A stretch of 64,000 nucleotides of DNA from Ceratodon purpureus (Eukaryota; Streptophyta; Bryopsida; Pseudoditrichales; Ditrichaceae): contig CM026422.1 in assembly GCA_014871385.1 (NCBI GenBank), forward strand, positions 12,011,311 through 12,075,310, read 5' to 3'. A program made the position numbers and the translations under genes. Below the pieces are notes generated by a model that was given only the letters and a program-made list of their open reading frames with translations, had not been told where the DNA came from and searched no databases. The first letter of the stretch is position 1. Every line of letters begins with the position of its first letter. Positions 25,866 to 37,536 of the stretch are shown here, one piece after another.

Positions 25866-25935
25866 AATTGACATGCACCAAATGGGACGCTAGCATAAGA
25901 CTTTCAATACAATGCCCTCGTCTCAGTTGCAGAAA
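25866..25935 (-). repeat. Dispersed ~65-bp motif, copy 1
   Basis: The sequence around ATGCACCAAATGGGACGCTA recurs in diverged form at about 33,806–33,875. This copy lies about 380 bp upstream of the RING/PHD start codon. Confidence 0.6.
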
Positions 25936-25982
25936 CAAAATACCCTTCTCACTCACAAACATCCTCAAACCCCATCTCTACA

Positions 25983-25983
25983 G

Positions 25984-26020
<37 letters not shown>
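25983..26020 (+). repeat. Poly(A) tract, ~38 bases
   Basis: A long A run upstream of the RING/PHD gene. It lies about 190 bp from the orphan CRIPT-like first exon, like the poly(A) tract at 18,346 next to real CRIPT exon 1. Confidence 0.9.
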
Positions 26021-26024
<4 letters not shown>

Positions 26025-26212
26025 AACCACAAAACGCGAACATTCAAACCTCCACAAAAATCTAACAGAAAATAAACCCGTAATCAAACGAACTCCATCC
26101 TCAATCCTTCAAACCCTCACAACAGACACACGCTCATCAACCCACATCACCTTCAAACGAGAAATCCCATTTCAGAACCAAAAACCGGAGGAAACCAAAA
26201 AACAAAACGTAC

Positions 26213-26228
26213 ATTCATGGCACACCAT
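26213..26228 (-). pseudogene. Orphan CRIPT-like first exon
   Basis: Sixteen bases read ATGGTGTGCCATGAAT followed by a GT donor (MVCHE plus the first base of the next codon). Real CRIPT exon 1 at 18,372–18,387 has the same length, start and splice phase. The preceding bases on the gene strand are also alike (compare CACACCATGATCGCCGAATC with CACACCATGGTCACTGAATC on the plus strand). No following CRIPT exons were found downstream on the minus strand before the RING/PHD gene, so this looks like a partial duplicate. Confidence 0.55.
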
Positions 26229-26896
26229 GATCGCCGAATCCCGCTTCCCAACAAACGAATTCCCTTCCTGAGCCTTGACCTTGACGCCCTTCGCTGCTGT
26301 AACATTAAGTTAGTGAAGGAAGCATTCGCGAGGGGAGAATATGAGAATCATGAACTTAAGGCGATCATACCCAAATCGCCATGTTTTAGTTTTGAAGAAA
26401 ACTTACATGATCCGAAGAAGCAAAAGCTTCCGGAGCAAGCTGTGGAGTTGATACCCTGGTTGGAGTTGATACCCTCGTTGGAGCTAGCGTACATGGACAT
26501 GAATATTGGGTTTTGTATATTATGATGCAGATGGAGTTTCATCTGGTTGATGCACATGAGTTTTGTTTGATCGTTGAGTGTGAGGGTTGGTTTGCCTGGA
26601 AAGGTTTGTTTGTCCCGGGGTTGCATGTGACGTTGCATGCGTGGAGAGTAGCAGGTTCCTTTTTGCTCAACTGTCACGGAGGAGGCTTTTACTTTGGTAT
26701 GGTATAAGTTAGTATATAAAGGCTTGGGGGCGAGAAGGTAAGACACTTCTTCTATGATCACTTCTCTATGGTTGGTTGGTGAGCCTCAGACAATATATTT
26801 TGATCTTTGTAGTTTATATAGTTTTTATCTCTCCTTTGTCTTTATTGTTGAAGTTGTTTAAAAGTTGGTGGCAAACTTGGTGGGAGGTTTGTTACA
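26229..26896. other. Intergenic or 5' leader of the 26,897 gene
   Basis: An open frame exists on plus at 26217–26525, but it begins inside the CRIPT-like motif and has no recognisable product. The TATATAAA-like AGTATATAAAGG at about 26,710 is a candidate TATA box for the gene at 26,897. Confidence 0.35.
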
Positions 26897-27403
26897 ATGA
26901 AGAAGATTGCAGATTCTGTTGTTCCTGAGTTGTCCAAGAAGGCGTCTCAGTTGGGCTTCGTCTCTCAGTTTGTGCCGGGTTTTACTTCCGAGATGCTTGT
27001 TGTTGCTAACCTGATGTACCGCGTGGAATATTTTTTAACGAACCGTTTAAATTCACATCTAGAGGCCGAAGGCTTAGGGCATGTTGACCATGTTATGGAA
27101 GCAGTAAACCGAAGTAAAAACAAGTTCTTGCTCGAAAATGAAAAAAAGGCTTTGAAGGTTGCTTTGAAGAACTTCTTCACTGCAATTGGTGGCAACAATG
27201 TGTCTTGGAAAGTGCTTATGTCTCAGTGGGAGACTTGCCGCGACTGGCAGCGACGTAGGCTTGTAACCGTGGCTCATCCTTTGGAGCATTTGGGGAGATT
27301 GGAAGAAGTGAAATTCAACATTTCATGTGAGAAAGGATATGGAGCTGTAAGAGAGATTGCTCTGGTCATGGTGGATGTGGCAATGGAGACTGTGTCATCC
27401 TAA
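26897..27403 (+). CDS. Unknown 168-residue protein
   Basis: A single open frame begins MKKIADSVVPELSKK. It is mostly helical in character, with a Lys-rich middle (NRSKNKFLLENEKKALK) and hydrophobic residues spaced as in a helical bundle. No signal peptide, membrane segment or known motif is seen. A TATA-like sequence lies about 185 bp upstream. Directly after the stop codon starts the inverted partial copy of the hydrolase gene's last intron, so its 3' UTR is chimeric. It could be a lineage-specific gene; I do not recognise it. Confidence 0.5.
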   Translation: MKKIADSVVPELSKKASQLGFVSQFVPGFTSEMLVVANLMYRVEYFLTNRLNSHLEAEGLGHVDHVMEAVNRSKNKFLLENEKKALKVALKNFFTAIGGNNVSWKVLMSQWETCRDWQRRRLVTVAHPLEHLGRLEEVKFNISCEKGYGAVREIALVMVDVAMETVSS

Positions 27404-27550
27404 TTCAGGTATGGTAAAGACTTGTTGTGATAGTTATGTGTGCAAAACTAATTTCAATGAAGTGAGCTTTTGTTCAAACATTTTCTTGATTATTGTATTT
27501 AATTGTATTTCAGGGATGTAAGGACACAAACTGTGAAAGCAGTTCACTGG
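27404..27550 (+). repeat. Inverted partial copy of the hydrolase gene's last intron and 3' UTR
   Basis: Reading on plus, this copies the minus-strand sequence 29,044–28,925 (5' splice site, full intron 5, acceptor and first bases of exon 6). It then jumps to 28,646–28,627, omitting almost all of exon 6. Shared landmarks include AAAACTAATTTCAATGAA, TTTAATTGTATTTCAGGGA and GTGAAAGCAGTTCACTGG. Confidence 0.85.
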
Positions 27551-27687
27551 ATTTAGAATGATCTATGGACTATCTTTACTCCACATATAGAAGTAAAGTA
27601 GATAGAATGATCTAGAAAGATCTATGAATAGGATAGACTCTCAGACATACTCTGAGATAGACCTTAGTTCCTTTTGGGAAGAAACTA

Positions 27688-27863
27688 CTCCCTCCGTTCT
27701 ACTAAAAGAGCATTGTTTGCTCAAAAAAATTGTCCCTAAATAAAATCATTGTTTCTAAATTTGGCCAACTTGGTTATAAATTTTGCCCAATTTTCTAAAT
27801 TTAGAATTTTCCTTAAATCCGATATTATTAGCAAACAACACTCTTTTAGTGGGATAGAGGGAG
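27688..27863. mobile_element. Stowaway-like MITE, 176 bp
   Basis: The ends are inverted repeats: CTCCCTCCGTTCTACTAAAA at the left and, read from the right end, CTCCCTCTATCCCACTAAAA. The CTCCCTCCGT start is typical of Stowaway (Tc1/mariner-derived) elements, which insert at TA. TA flanks the left end; the right flank is TG, so that target duplication copy is mutated. The interior is AT-rich and has no reading frame. Confidence 0.8.
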
Positions 27864-28729
27864 TGGGACAATTGGAATATTAGGGACTCCTTACTAACTC
27901 CCCAATACAAGAGAAATAATGTTTGAAACAATAAAAATCCGCAGGAGATGTATCCTTCGCATCAACACCTCCTCGAGAGAAGTCATCAGCACGCCTCCAC
28001 TATTAGCTATGCAGTCACCAAACACCGCCACAACGCCGCAATCCAATCAAAGACACCGTTCCATACAAATTTAACACACGCAAAAGACGAAACGGATTGA
28101 GACCTAGCGCTAAGGCAACCATCACAACACAAAGAAGCCGCATCAAGGGAATGATCAAACTAGGGTTTCAAGGAGAGTCAAGAAAGTACCATATTGGTCT
28201 GGGTCGCTGTGGATTAATTCTCTGGGTTTCGGTCTTGGATGTGTGGAAGAGGGTGTAGTTTTTGGTTTTCCTGGGGTGAGTTGAAGGCATGAGGTAGGGT
28301 TTTATGTCATTGTTGGATGGTTTGGAGAGATTTTAGACGTGATTTGGGTATTGCACTTCGGGAGATGTGTTGCGGTATATCCATGACAACAAATTCATCA
28401 AGATCGCTACAAAATATTGTTAAATTCAAAAGAGTTATCTCATCTTATGCTACAATATTGCTTATAATCCGAGTACCGTACCTATCAATATGCCTCCTAC
28501 GTAAGTCTCCAAAGTACTTCCTTACCCTTAATCCTGGTTCAAGCTTCTGGAAGCTCTTGCTTATCCCCGGCCAGTATATCAGATAAACTCCATGCTACTG
28601 CTTGTCGTCCTCGGAATCACAACTTGCCAGTGAACTGCTTTCACAGAATGCCCAAACATAACCATGACAGTTTTTAATGTTGTACTTTGATCATATGCCA
28701 ATCGCAAACAACCACCGTCCACAAAAGTA

Positions 28730-30521
28730 TCACAGGGTCTTTTTAAGGACCTTGGAGATGAATATCTTCACTTGATTCAGTGCCTTCTGATCCGATGCAT
28801 CTTGAGTTATTTTAAGTTTTTTGCTGATCTTGAGAGAGTGGTCTCCATCCTCAACCGCATGCACCTCACTCTTCACGGTCATTTTCTTACGCACACTGTG
28901 AAGTTCTGTTAAAGGGCACATTGCGTCCTTACATCCCTGAAATACAATTAAACACAATGATCAAGAAATGTTTGAACAAAAGTTCAGTTCATTGAAATTA
29001 GTTTTGGAGCACATAATAAACACAACAAGTCTTTACTGTACCTGAACAAACAATACTGGGGCTTTGAGCTCCAACAAAGGTTTATCACGAAGTTCATTTT
29101 TATGAGCTACCTGCACATCAAACAAGAGAAATTACATTCCTTGTGTAGGATCATCTCAAGAGCTACGAAGACAATATCCTATGCAGGGCTTCAAAATGAA
29201 GTATTAGAGACAGCACCTTGAGGGGATAGCCCAGACAAACCACAGCAGCAACGTCGACGTCTTCCTGCCCTGCTACCATGCAGCTCACCCTGTTGCAGTG
29301 AAGTTTAGTAAAGCTCACAACAACAGGCATTTCTAAGGAAATATCTTTGAGCACAAGGAAGATGATCAAAGCAGATGATACAATCAAAGCCTGTGATTAG
29401 ATGCACTTGGAATGAAATAGATAATATTTTAAAGTTAAACACATGAATGGGAGTGCGATCGGACATTACCTAGAGCCCATCGACTTTCCAACGAGTACAA
29501 CAGGATGACCGGGGTGTCGTGACATAGCCTTTTCGATTTCTTCCTTGTGACACCCCACTAGCTTCTCAGCCTTCGGAGGAGCGCCTTTCTTCCCATTGGC
29601 ACAATCTGCACAATATACTCAAATCATTATTCGCAGTGATTTCACAACACTTAACTTACTAAAGATACAGCACGGCTGGATTCCAATACTCCTGAACTAC
29701 CTTGCACATGAAACCCAAAGAAGTAAAAAATAAGTTTGCTTAGAAGCGCAATAGATGTCAAGGGAAGAGCATCATACACGGATAGTCGAAGGTGACAACT
29801 TCTACCGCACCAGTTGCCTCGCCCAATAGCTTCTTCCATCTGTCAACATTCAACATGCTGATTTCAGGAATACCCATAGTTTCTGTCTTCATACATATGA
29901 GTAGGCCATCCCACTGAACCCCAAACCAAGCTCCCAGAGAACTTGACACAACCCATTCCGATTCTTAGAACGTCTTTCACTACGAAGTAAATGACGTCGA
30001 TTGCGTCCAACATAATAACTTGCCTTAAGAAATATGCATAAAATAATCCTAAGTATGCCACTGTAGGGTGAAAAATCTCTTAATCCTTAAACCCCTAAAC
30101 CCTTGCAACCCTTGCAAAACCTTGCAAAATCCCCAAAATGGCAGACGCAAATGTATGGGGCCAAACATAGTCTACATAACACGAACCTGACCATCCATTC
30201 GTGAGACGAAGGGGCTCCTGCCCCGTGCGCAAAAACCAGAAGAGGGACATCTGCTTTCGCTGGATCAATCTTCACCTTGGCGACCTTGGAGACCTTAGCT
30301 GATGGCTTCTCTTCATCCTTCTTAGCTTCCTCCTCCTTGTTGCTGCTTCGGAGCTTCTTGGGTAACGGTTGCTCGGCATCCTTCCCAGAAGCCTCCTTCT
30401 TGTTCTTTCTGCCCTTCTTAGGAGGTGCTTCAGCCACTTTCTCTCCATCAACTACCTCAGCTACCTCGGCTTCTTCAGCTGCTTCCGGTGCCCTTTTTGC
30501 CGCCTTCTTCGTGCGTGCCAT
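28730..30521 (-). CDS. TEX30/KANL3-like alpha/beta-hydrolase
   Basis: Six minus-strand exons (30521–30187, 29839–29778, 29605–29470, 29289–29217, 29110–29042, 28936–28730) total 882 bases, 293 residues. The first ~80 residues are a Lys/Glu/Ala-rich basic extension (MARTKKAAKRAPEAAEEAE), likely nuclear. The rest is the hydrolase fold: FAHGAGAPSSHEWMV near the oxyanion hole, VEVVTFDYPY, the nucleophile elbow VGKSMGSR (GxSxG) and a late GDHSL with the likely catalytic His. The family includes animal TEX30 and the KANSL3 subunit of the NSL complex. Plant members are uncharacterised, and function here is inferred from fold only. Intron 5 and the 3' end have an inverted partial copy at 27,404–27,550. 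Confidence 0.88.
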
Positions 30522-32367
30522 TGCGCCCCGGACTACGTCACAATGCGCTGCACTACGTAACAATCTCTCAAGACACCAGCAAGAATATCAGTCTAAGAAT
30601 GAGCTTCCCTTGCCTCCCTAAACCTGTTTCTGCTGTTCCTAAGCTCGCCAACGGGAAACCAGCGTGCAACAAACTCCAAACTGTAAACTATACGCTTCCC
30701 AGGAATTTCAACCTTCGCTCCTTGATTAGCCCACAAAATACAACTTGAGCAACTCCCTTTCAAGTTTCAAATCCTCCAAACAAGGATGAACTTCCTTGTT
30801 CCAACTACACTACAAATTAGGGCTCAGAAATCAATCTAGAGTCGAGGCTACACTATAAGTTTCAGTACAGTAGAGCACAGTGTAACAGTCCACTAATCCA
30901 AATTGGACTCCGATCCCTTTCGACCCAGATTGTTGAATAATTTACAGAATTTGGAGTCGTCCCCGCTGATTGCATGCACTGTCGTCTCCATAGAATTTAC
31001 ATAGATTTGCTGCAAGATGGTCTAATTTTTCCACTCTTGCAAGCACCTCCTCTAGGAATTACTGACACTTTAAGCCTGGCCTTTTGTTCAAGTGCAGCAC
31101 AGATGAAACCAAAGTTAGTTCTTACGATGGGTCGCACTCAAATGAATTCTGAAGAACATGTTAAGGTTCATGATTTTACTATGTAGAATGAATGTGTTTT
31201 TCCTTGAATCGGATGTGTCTGTGTGTGGCAGGGATATTTCCAAGTCAGAAACACCACTGCAAGCATGACATGCAATCGAAAAATGTATATTTCTCAAACT
31301 CAAGTGAATGCATATGTATAAAGAATTGACACAATTACAAGTCGCAGATATAAATCTAATTAAATTGTACTTGTAATTGTGCTTGTAAGGATTCATCCTT
31401 TTCATGTAATTTAGATTTGCTATGCAGACTGCATTCTGCGAAATGGCATGCAATATGAGACGTATTTTTCCAACTGCAGTAAGAGGGTACCTGACAGTTT
31501 CGGTCCAAGTTGCTTTACTGATCTCGGTGAGGGAACAGTAGACACAGTGAAAGACTGCATATGTTCGAACGATTAAGGATTTATCATATTTGCACAAGGA
31601 ATCTTTTCGAACAGAAAATATTAAGCTTAGCAATTAGAAGCACCCCACAATGGGTATTTGAAATTTTATTATTACGCATGTATATTTTTTCAAAGCAAAG
31701 GCCTCTAGATACCTATGATCTGGCCCAAAGAAAGATAGCCAGAAAATATATTTGAGACTGTACAGAGCCATGACTGATTATTACATATCCGAAAACAAAG
31801 AAGATTTGATCCAAAGCCAAGCCACATATGAGCTGTGAGCAGACAGTACTGAACTCAAAATTAAAACCAGAACAACTTTCTGTTACTAGAATGCCTGATT
31901 CTAATTAAATAGCGTTGCAACCAGGATGCTCAGCAGTTAACTTTATAATCAATGACCTTCCCGAAATAACTACTAATCTGAGGCACGACTCTGTCTCCCG
32001 ATCTGCAAATAATATGTTCCAGCACCGCATCTTCTTGGTCCGAAGAAGTGCCTGCAAACATGAAGCTCCTGCTCCGGGGAAAACTTGTGTGCACCGATAA
32101 TGGGCACATTCGTACATTGATACAAAGGCAGCACATGAAAACAGACCGAATTTCCTCTCCTCTACACCTTCATGATCACGCCAATCACTCACCTTCTTCA
32201 CTTCCTAACTCTCGAAATAAAAAGTAGAGAACAACTAAGCTTCATCAATACAATACAGGTACGTTCATACAAGCTTTAAAAGCTATTAAAATGCGATTCT
32301 ATCCACGGAATGGTGATTCCAGCATACTCTCATTACAAGTCATAGCATCTAAATTTTATCAGGTGGC
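30522..32367. other. Intergenic, no gene recognised
   Basis: Upstream of the hydrolase gene and downstream of HHL1, both on minus. Open frames such as 31,115–31,633 (minus) have no product or codon pattern that supports a gene. Confidence 0.5.
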
Positions 32368-34269
32368 CTACTTCTTATCTTTAGATTCTCCAGCTTGTTC
32401 TTCTGACCCAGCTGGTAGACTTCCTAAGCTGCCGAATGAGTCTCCAATTTTACCGAAGAAGTCCTTAACTTTGTCCACTACGGAGTTCAGCTCTTCCTTC
32501 GGAGGGATCTGAAAACATCATAACACCGAATGTTTCAACATCCAACCTCGAGGAAAAAAAGGTACAATTATTTCCCAGTTGTTCATTCTTACGCAATCAT
32601 CTCGACCAAAGAGAAGTTGCAAAGAAAGTAGAGGGGCAACTTACTGTAACAACATCCGAGGCAAAGAGGGCTGACTTGGGGTTGGCGGGATCCTGTAACA
32701 CAATCAAATGAACCATCTCAGTGCATTTCAAAAAAATTCGTCTAAAGTCACAATAAATAATCCACCAAAATCTGCATTCACAGTGAGATGTTGAAAGAGG
32801 CATACCATGATCTTGTAACCATATTGGAATCCGGTGGCAGACTTCAATACGGGATACTGCTTAATAGCTGTTTGTCGAATTGCTCGTTCATCCTGGAGCG
32901 CAAACAGCAGCAACAGCTTTTGGTGTAAGAATAAAAAAACGTCACTGGATCATAATAAAACTCACTACAGAAACTCGAGAGCTCTAAATTGCCACGGTCG
33001 GGTAACTTGGGTTCATAATGTGCAGGACTCTGCTAAGAATCCAGACATGCGAGTACATTGCAACCAAGGTGTAGGACGATTACTTCTAAGCACAATATGC
33101 TCCACGACAGACTCAAAACTACAATAACAGAGTAAAAAATGGATGTGCAACATTAGGCATTCTCTCAGCCCGTTACTCGACCAACTTTCTTTACCTTGTA
33201 GATAACCCCAGCAATGTTCCTGGTCAGGGTGCCTTCATACAACTTCTTTCCCCAATCATTCTTCATGGCTCCTACCATCATTTTCGCAGTCGTTCCTCCT
33301 GTCACTACGCTTAACGGATACCACCTTGGTACCTGCACGTTACAAATCAAGTCCAATTGATCTCTTCAGTCATCAAACCTGATCATGCACTACTATGAAG
33401 CACCAACATGAATCCGTAATCTTCACCCTAAATTGACGAACGAATGCCAAGAAGGCAAATTCCCGGTTTACTTGCAAATTCACCCAGCTAAGAAATTCAG
33501 CTATAATTAACATGTAACAATCTATCAAATTGAACCAGCAACCAAACAAGCCGAGAATTTCCAGATTTTTGAGTCGACAAAACTGCTTGCCTACTCCCAC
33601 TCCAGAGAAATACAAAGGGGAAGGGCCATCAATCGTCTAACGAGTCGAGCTCAAGCCAACGGAGGCCATCAATTCCAAAATTACTTGTCAAGAAACCCTA
33701 AAAATCGAGTCAATCAATTATCATATTGTTTCCAAATTACAAACCCTCATTCAACCACAAATGACACCATTCCTAATTTTCATATAACGCGCAGAATTCA
33801 ACCCAAACAAATGCACCAAACCGGGACACTAGCGTAAGAATTTCAATGCATCGCCCTCTCTTCTTAAATGCAGACCCTCTCAACCACCGCCATTCCCAAT
33901 TGCAAGCCCACAAACACTATCCCACAAAATGGAACTTCCACTCAAAAGACAATTGCTTACATTCAAAGTCCGAATAAACAGAACAAACTTGGGATTATCG
34001 TCGGCGTCCATGGGCGGCATGGCCGGCATCTGCTGCCGGTTGGGCTGCCTCCCAGGCACGCCAGCAGTCCGCCTCCCCTTCGCCTCCACCCTCAACACCC
34101 CCCTCCTCTCACTCCCACTCCGCTCCTCCACCGCCCCACAACTCCCCTTCAACGCCACACTCCCACTCCCTACCATGAACGACGTCTGATGCGAAGCCAC
34201 ACTCGCCCCACTCCTCATCACACTCAAGCTCGAAGCGCTCGGCGCAAGCGCCACCATAGTTGCCTCCAT
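32368..34269 (-). CDS. HHL1: HHL1-family thylakoid protein (hypersensitive to high light 1)
   Basis: Five minus-strand exons (34269–33961, 33332–33195, 32892–32806, 32692–32645, 32508–32368) give 240 residues; all introns are phase 0. The Ser/Ala/Arg-rich N-terminus (to about residue 60, ending near VLRVEAKG) looks like a chloroplast transit peptide. The mature part has family landmarks: DDNPKFVLFIRT, WYPLSVVTGGTTAKMMVGA (membrane-associated segment), RNIAGVIYKDERAI, TAIKQYPVLKSATGFQYGYK and a C-terminal ELNSVVDKVKDFFG helix. Arabidopsis HHL1 is a thylakoid protein that acts with LQY1 in photosystem II repair under high light; the same role is inferred here. A copy of a dispersed motif lies in intron 1 at about 33,806–33,875. 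Confidence 0.9.
33806..33875 (-). repeat. Dispersed ~65-bp motif, copy 2
   Basis: Related to 25,866–25,935: both have ATGCACCAAA, GGGACNCTAGCNTAAGA, TTTCAATGCAT (or ATACAAT) and GCCCTC in the same order. This copy lies inside the first intron of HHL1. Confidence 0.6.
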
Positions 34270-35959
34270 TGCCCAAACAATCCAAACCAGCTCAAAACTA
34301 CCTCAAATCAAGCTCCAAAAATCGCAGAAAATGACGTAAAACCGAAAATCAAACTTGTGGGAAACGTTCAGAGGCTTCCTTCCTACGAATTCAGCTCAAA
34401 AATCTGCTCAAGCACTAGACTCGAGAGGTTTTCGGTTGCGAGTGCTTCGATGAGAGTGTTCTCTGCTACCTGTATCTAAAACCGTTATAGACCGAATTCC
34501 GACATCATGTGAGCGAAGAATAGATTTAGGTCAGTGAAATCTATGGTTTTTGGTGGATTTGGGTGGTCTGGGGATGGTGATGGATTTGAGTCGATTGTGG
34601 TTCGGAGTGGATAGGGTCGGGAAGGTGGTTTGGTGGTAGGTTCGGGCGGGGTTTGGAGTTTGGTTCGGGATGGGAGGGTCGGAGTGTGGGCCTTTCATTG
34701 AGAATCGGAAGCTGGAAGCCGAACGCTGGCCACGTTGGTGTGGGATGTGCTTTGGCATGTGATCGTGGATTGGTGTCACTCAGAAATTGTTCTTTCTGTT
34801 TAAGTTGTTTTTGGGGGGACCTTGCTTGAGGTTCTAATGAACTTGGTTGGAATGTGGCTAGGAGAGTTAGAGCTTGCTTTTCTTCTGAAGTAGGAGTATA
34901 AAATACATTGGATGCAAAAAATAAAAAAATAAATAAAAATAAAAATAAAAATAAAAATAGATTGGATGTTTAAGTTTTCATAAACGTAAGGAAGAATGAA
35001 TTCTTGGATGAGGTTTCACCTGTCTACAGTAGTTACTGTTCTACTGTTGCATTGATATTAGAACTAGTATAGGCTACAGTATTTCCAGATTGTACATTAT
35101 TCAAAAAACATTATTCATGAATTTAAAGTTTTTGGTCTGATTTATGACATTTATTGATATCTGATATATGAATTTAATATATGATATATTAATTTAAAGT
35201 TTTGGTACAAAATTGAAATAATATAGAACCCCTGAAACAAATCGATGTATTAAGTTTTTTTTTTAAAATAAATCACAAATTAAATACAGTTAATTATTTC
35301 ATGGAGTTTTACCTTTAGACGAATGAATTGTTAAGATGAAGAGAAAAAGCCAAGCAATTTTTTGCATCAATTAGTTCTTATTATACAATTTTCTTCTGCT
35401 GCATAAACCATTGCTTATTTCTTTTCATTTCACTCATAAAATGTTTAATTTACATTTCCCACACCGATCATCATCAACCGAGTGAAAGCAAATTGAAAAA
35501 CATTTGAAACATCAAATCGTAATATTCAAACTAATAGGAGCAAACATCAAATTTGTCGTATTAAAATACAAAACCATTTAGCATTCAACATGATTAACAC
35601 CCGAAAATGTTCTGTATAAGAACCCAGTTTCAAGTTGATACTAACAACTTCTCATTTCAACTGGTATCCTCACAATAACATCAACTAAGTTAGCACAGCT
35701 GAGATATCCATCAACACAGACTCAAACAAACAACCAACGAACACACAATCACAAGAGAAGTGAAGACAATTACATTTAACAGAACCAAGAGTCTTCCATA
35801 TATTGCAAGATGAAACAACGTCACAACCGTGGCGCTATGTACAACTTAGCTCACCACTCTCCTCATCTACACAAATCACACAAAGGAACTGCCGGAGTCT
35901 CACATCGCAGATCATGAACAAGCATCGTTCAAGACCAAAAAACTGTCTAAAACTCCAAT
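34270..35959. other. Intergenic with a short A-rich microsatellite
   Basis: This holds the HHL1 upstream region and the 3' flank of the desiccation gene. At 34,917–34,960 there is an (AAAAAT)n-type microsatellite; 35,080–35,600 is AT-rich. No exon was recognised. Confidence 0.5.
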
Positions 35960-37233
35960 TTACAGTTCTTCGTAGTAGCTGCCTTCCTTGAGACGGAGCT
36001 GGGCAGCAATGACGCCCTGAGCACCCTTGGGGAAGAAGCCTCCGGGCTGGGAGGCATCGCCTGTTCCGTAGACAGTTGCGAATACCTGCACAGGGGTGCG
36101 AGAGTATGCCAGGGAGTCCTTGTTTCCAGCCAGGATGTTGCCACTGACCTTGCCTTCGGCACCGTTCTTCTTTGGCACCACTAGACCTTCATCGACATGG
36201 TCGTTGGATGCCTTATTCCTCAGTGTGGAGATCGCCTCGCTGAAATCTGCAACGGTGTAGTCGTATGGTGCAACTTTCATGTCCTTTATTTTGTACATCT
36301 CAGTGCGGATCACAGCGTCTTGGCCTGATTCCACTCCCAATAATCCAGCAACGAGCTGCAGAATGATCATCACAAGCATAATGTGTTATTCAGCTAATTG
36401 TTAAGGAGAATTTGAAATAATGAGTATACCGCACAAATGTTATTCAACTGAGTGTGTGACAAGTTTTAGTTGATTTCTCACCTTCTTAGCTTCGTACCCC
36501 TTCAGCAACGGGTTGGCGCCGACGTATCCTGTCAAGCCAACATAGGGGATGGTGTAAGTGGAGATGAGGTACTTCAAGCTGTCTTCATAGGGGTCGAAAG
36601 ACGGGCTCAGTTTCTTGCCGAACTTGGCCATGAATGCCTTGTCCATTGTCTCAGCCCAGGTCTTCTTGCTGATGTCCAGCTGAGTGCGGGGGAACGCACA
36701 CGATGGTGCATCTCCTAGCGCAGACTTGATTGCCCTGCATCAACAAACAATCCAAAAATCACTCAATTATCCAATCGCTTCAGATACTAATCATTCACTT
36801 CTAAATGCCTCAAAAACAACATGTATGACTGCAGACACGCATACATTACAATTCCAAATTTACTAATCAAATTTACTCACCTAAGGTGACCCACTTCCTG
36901 GAGACCCATCTGATAAAAGATATCCTTGTAGTACTCATCCAAATTGGCCTGCTGTGCACCAATGGGAGCAGGACCGCCATCAGCCAAGTGCGGGGCTTCC
37001 TTGTCCAAACCATAACCAACAGACCCCCACAGGAAATACTCCGCCTCAAAATACTCCAAATTCAGAGCCACTTGAGCAAGCTCCTTGTCCATCACAGCAG
37101 TCTCATGCCCTTCCTCACACTTATATTCGATATCAAGCCCCCCAATCTGAAGCCCTCCATTGACAGCTGCAGCAGCAACTCCCACCAACAACACCAAACA
37201 CACACCAAAGCTCAGCCCCTTCAAGGACCCCAT
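35960..37233 (-). CDS. Desiccation-related protein, PCC13-62 family (ferritin-like)
   Basis: Three minus-strand exons (37233–36881, 36734–36482, 36355–35960) total 1,002 bases and 333 residues, near the usual ~310–330. The N-terminus is a clear secretory signal peptide (GLSFGVCLVLLVGVAAAAV). The body is the ferritin-like helical bundle: LAQVALNLEYFEAEYFLWGS and FYQMGLQEVGHLR supply the Glu/His pattern, then FGKKLSPSFDPYEDS, TGYVGANPLLKGYEAKKL, AGLLGVESGQDA and GGFFPKGAQGVIAAQLR near the end. The founding member accumulates in the resurrection plant Craterostigma during drying. Its biochemical role is unknown, and the signal peptide implies a location outside the cytosol. The upstream DNA carries a TATA box, an ABA-response-element core and an unusual repeat array. 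Confidence 0.92.
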
Positions 37234-37331
37234 CTTCGGAGCTCGGACTGTACACAAAACTATCAACACTCGTACTACTCCACAACTGTACAACGCTGCA
37301 CTCAACTTGCAAACAGAGTAACACCGGAAGT

Positions 37332-37339
37332 TATTTATA
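37332..37339 (-). promoter_or_regulatory. TATA box of the PCC13-62 gene
   Basis: TATAAATA on the minus strand lies about 100 bp upstream of the start codon at 37,233, a usual spacing with a short 5' UTR. Confidence 0.6.
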
Positions 37340-37397
37340 AGAAATCTGCCAAAGCTCCAGACTGCTGATGCATGTCAAGCGTGGCTGCATGCATGCG

Positions 37398-37404
37398 GAC
37401 ACGT
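37398..37404 (-). promoter_or_regulatory. ABRE-like site ACGTGTC
   Basis: ACGTGTC on the minus strand fits the ABA-response element core (ACGTGKC). It lies about 60 bp upstream of the TATA box of a desiccation-related gene, so ABA/drying control is plausible. The assignment rests on sequence only. Confidence 0.45.
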
Positions 37405-37536
37405 CTGGCATGAAACCAGGCTACACACACGCCGAAAATCTGCTTCCCATTGATTTTCCAAACGCTATGTTACAAATTTTCTATCCAGAAATCACCTGCA
37501 TCATCTTCTTCTTTTTAAAATACAAGTGATCACTGA

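Noticed and set aside
31115..31633. 172-residue frame on the minus strand in the hydrolase–HHL1 spacer
   Set aside because: AT-rich composition, no domain, no promoter or splice context; consistent with chance.
33868..34479. 203-residue frame on plus, Pro/His/Thr-rich
   Set aside because: It is antisense to the HHL1 transit-peptide exon; the Pro/His bias mirrors the Gly/Val/Arg codons of the real gene.
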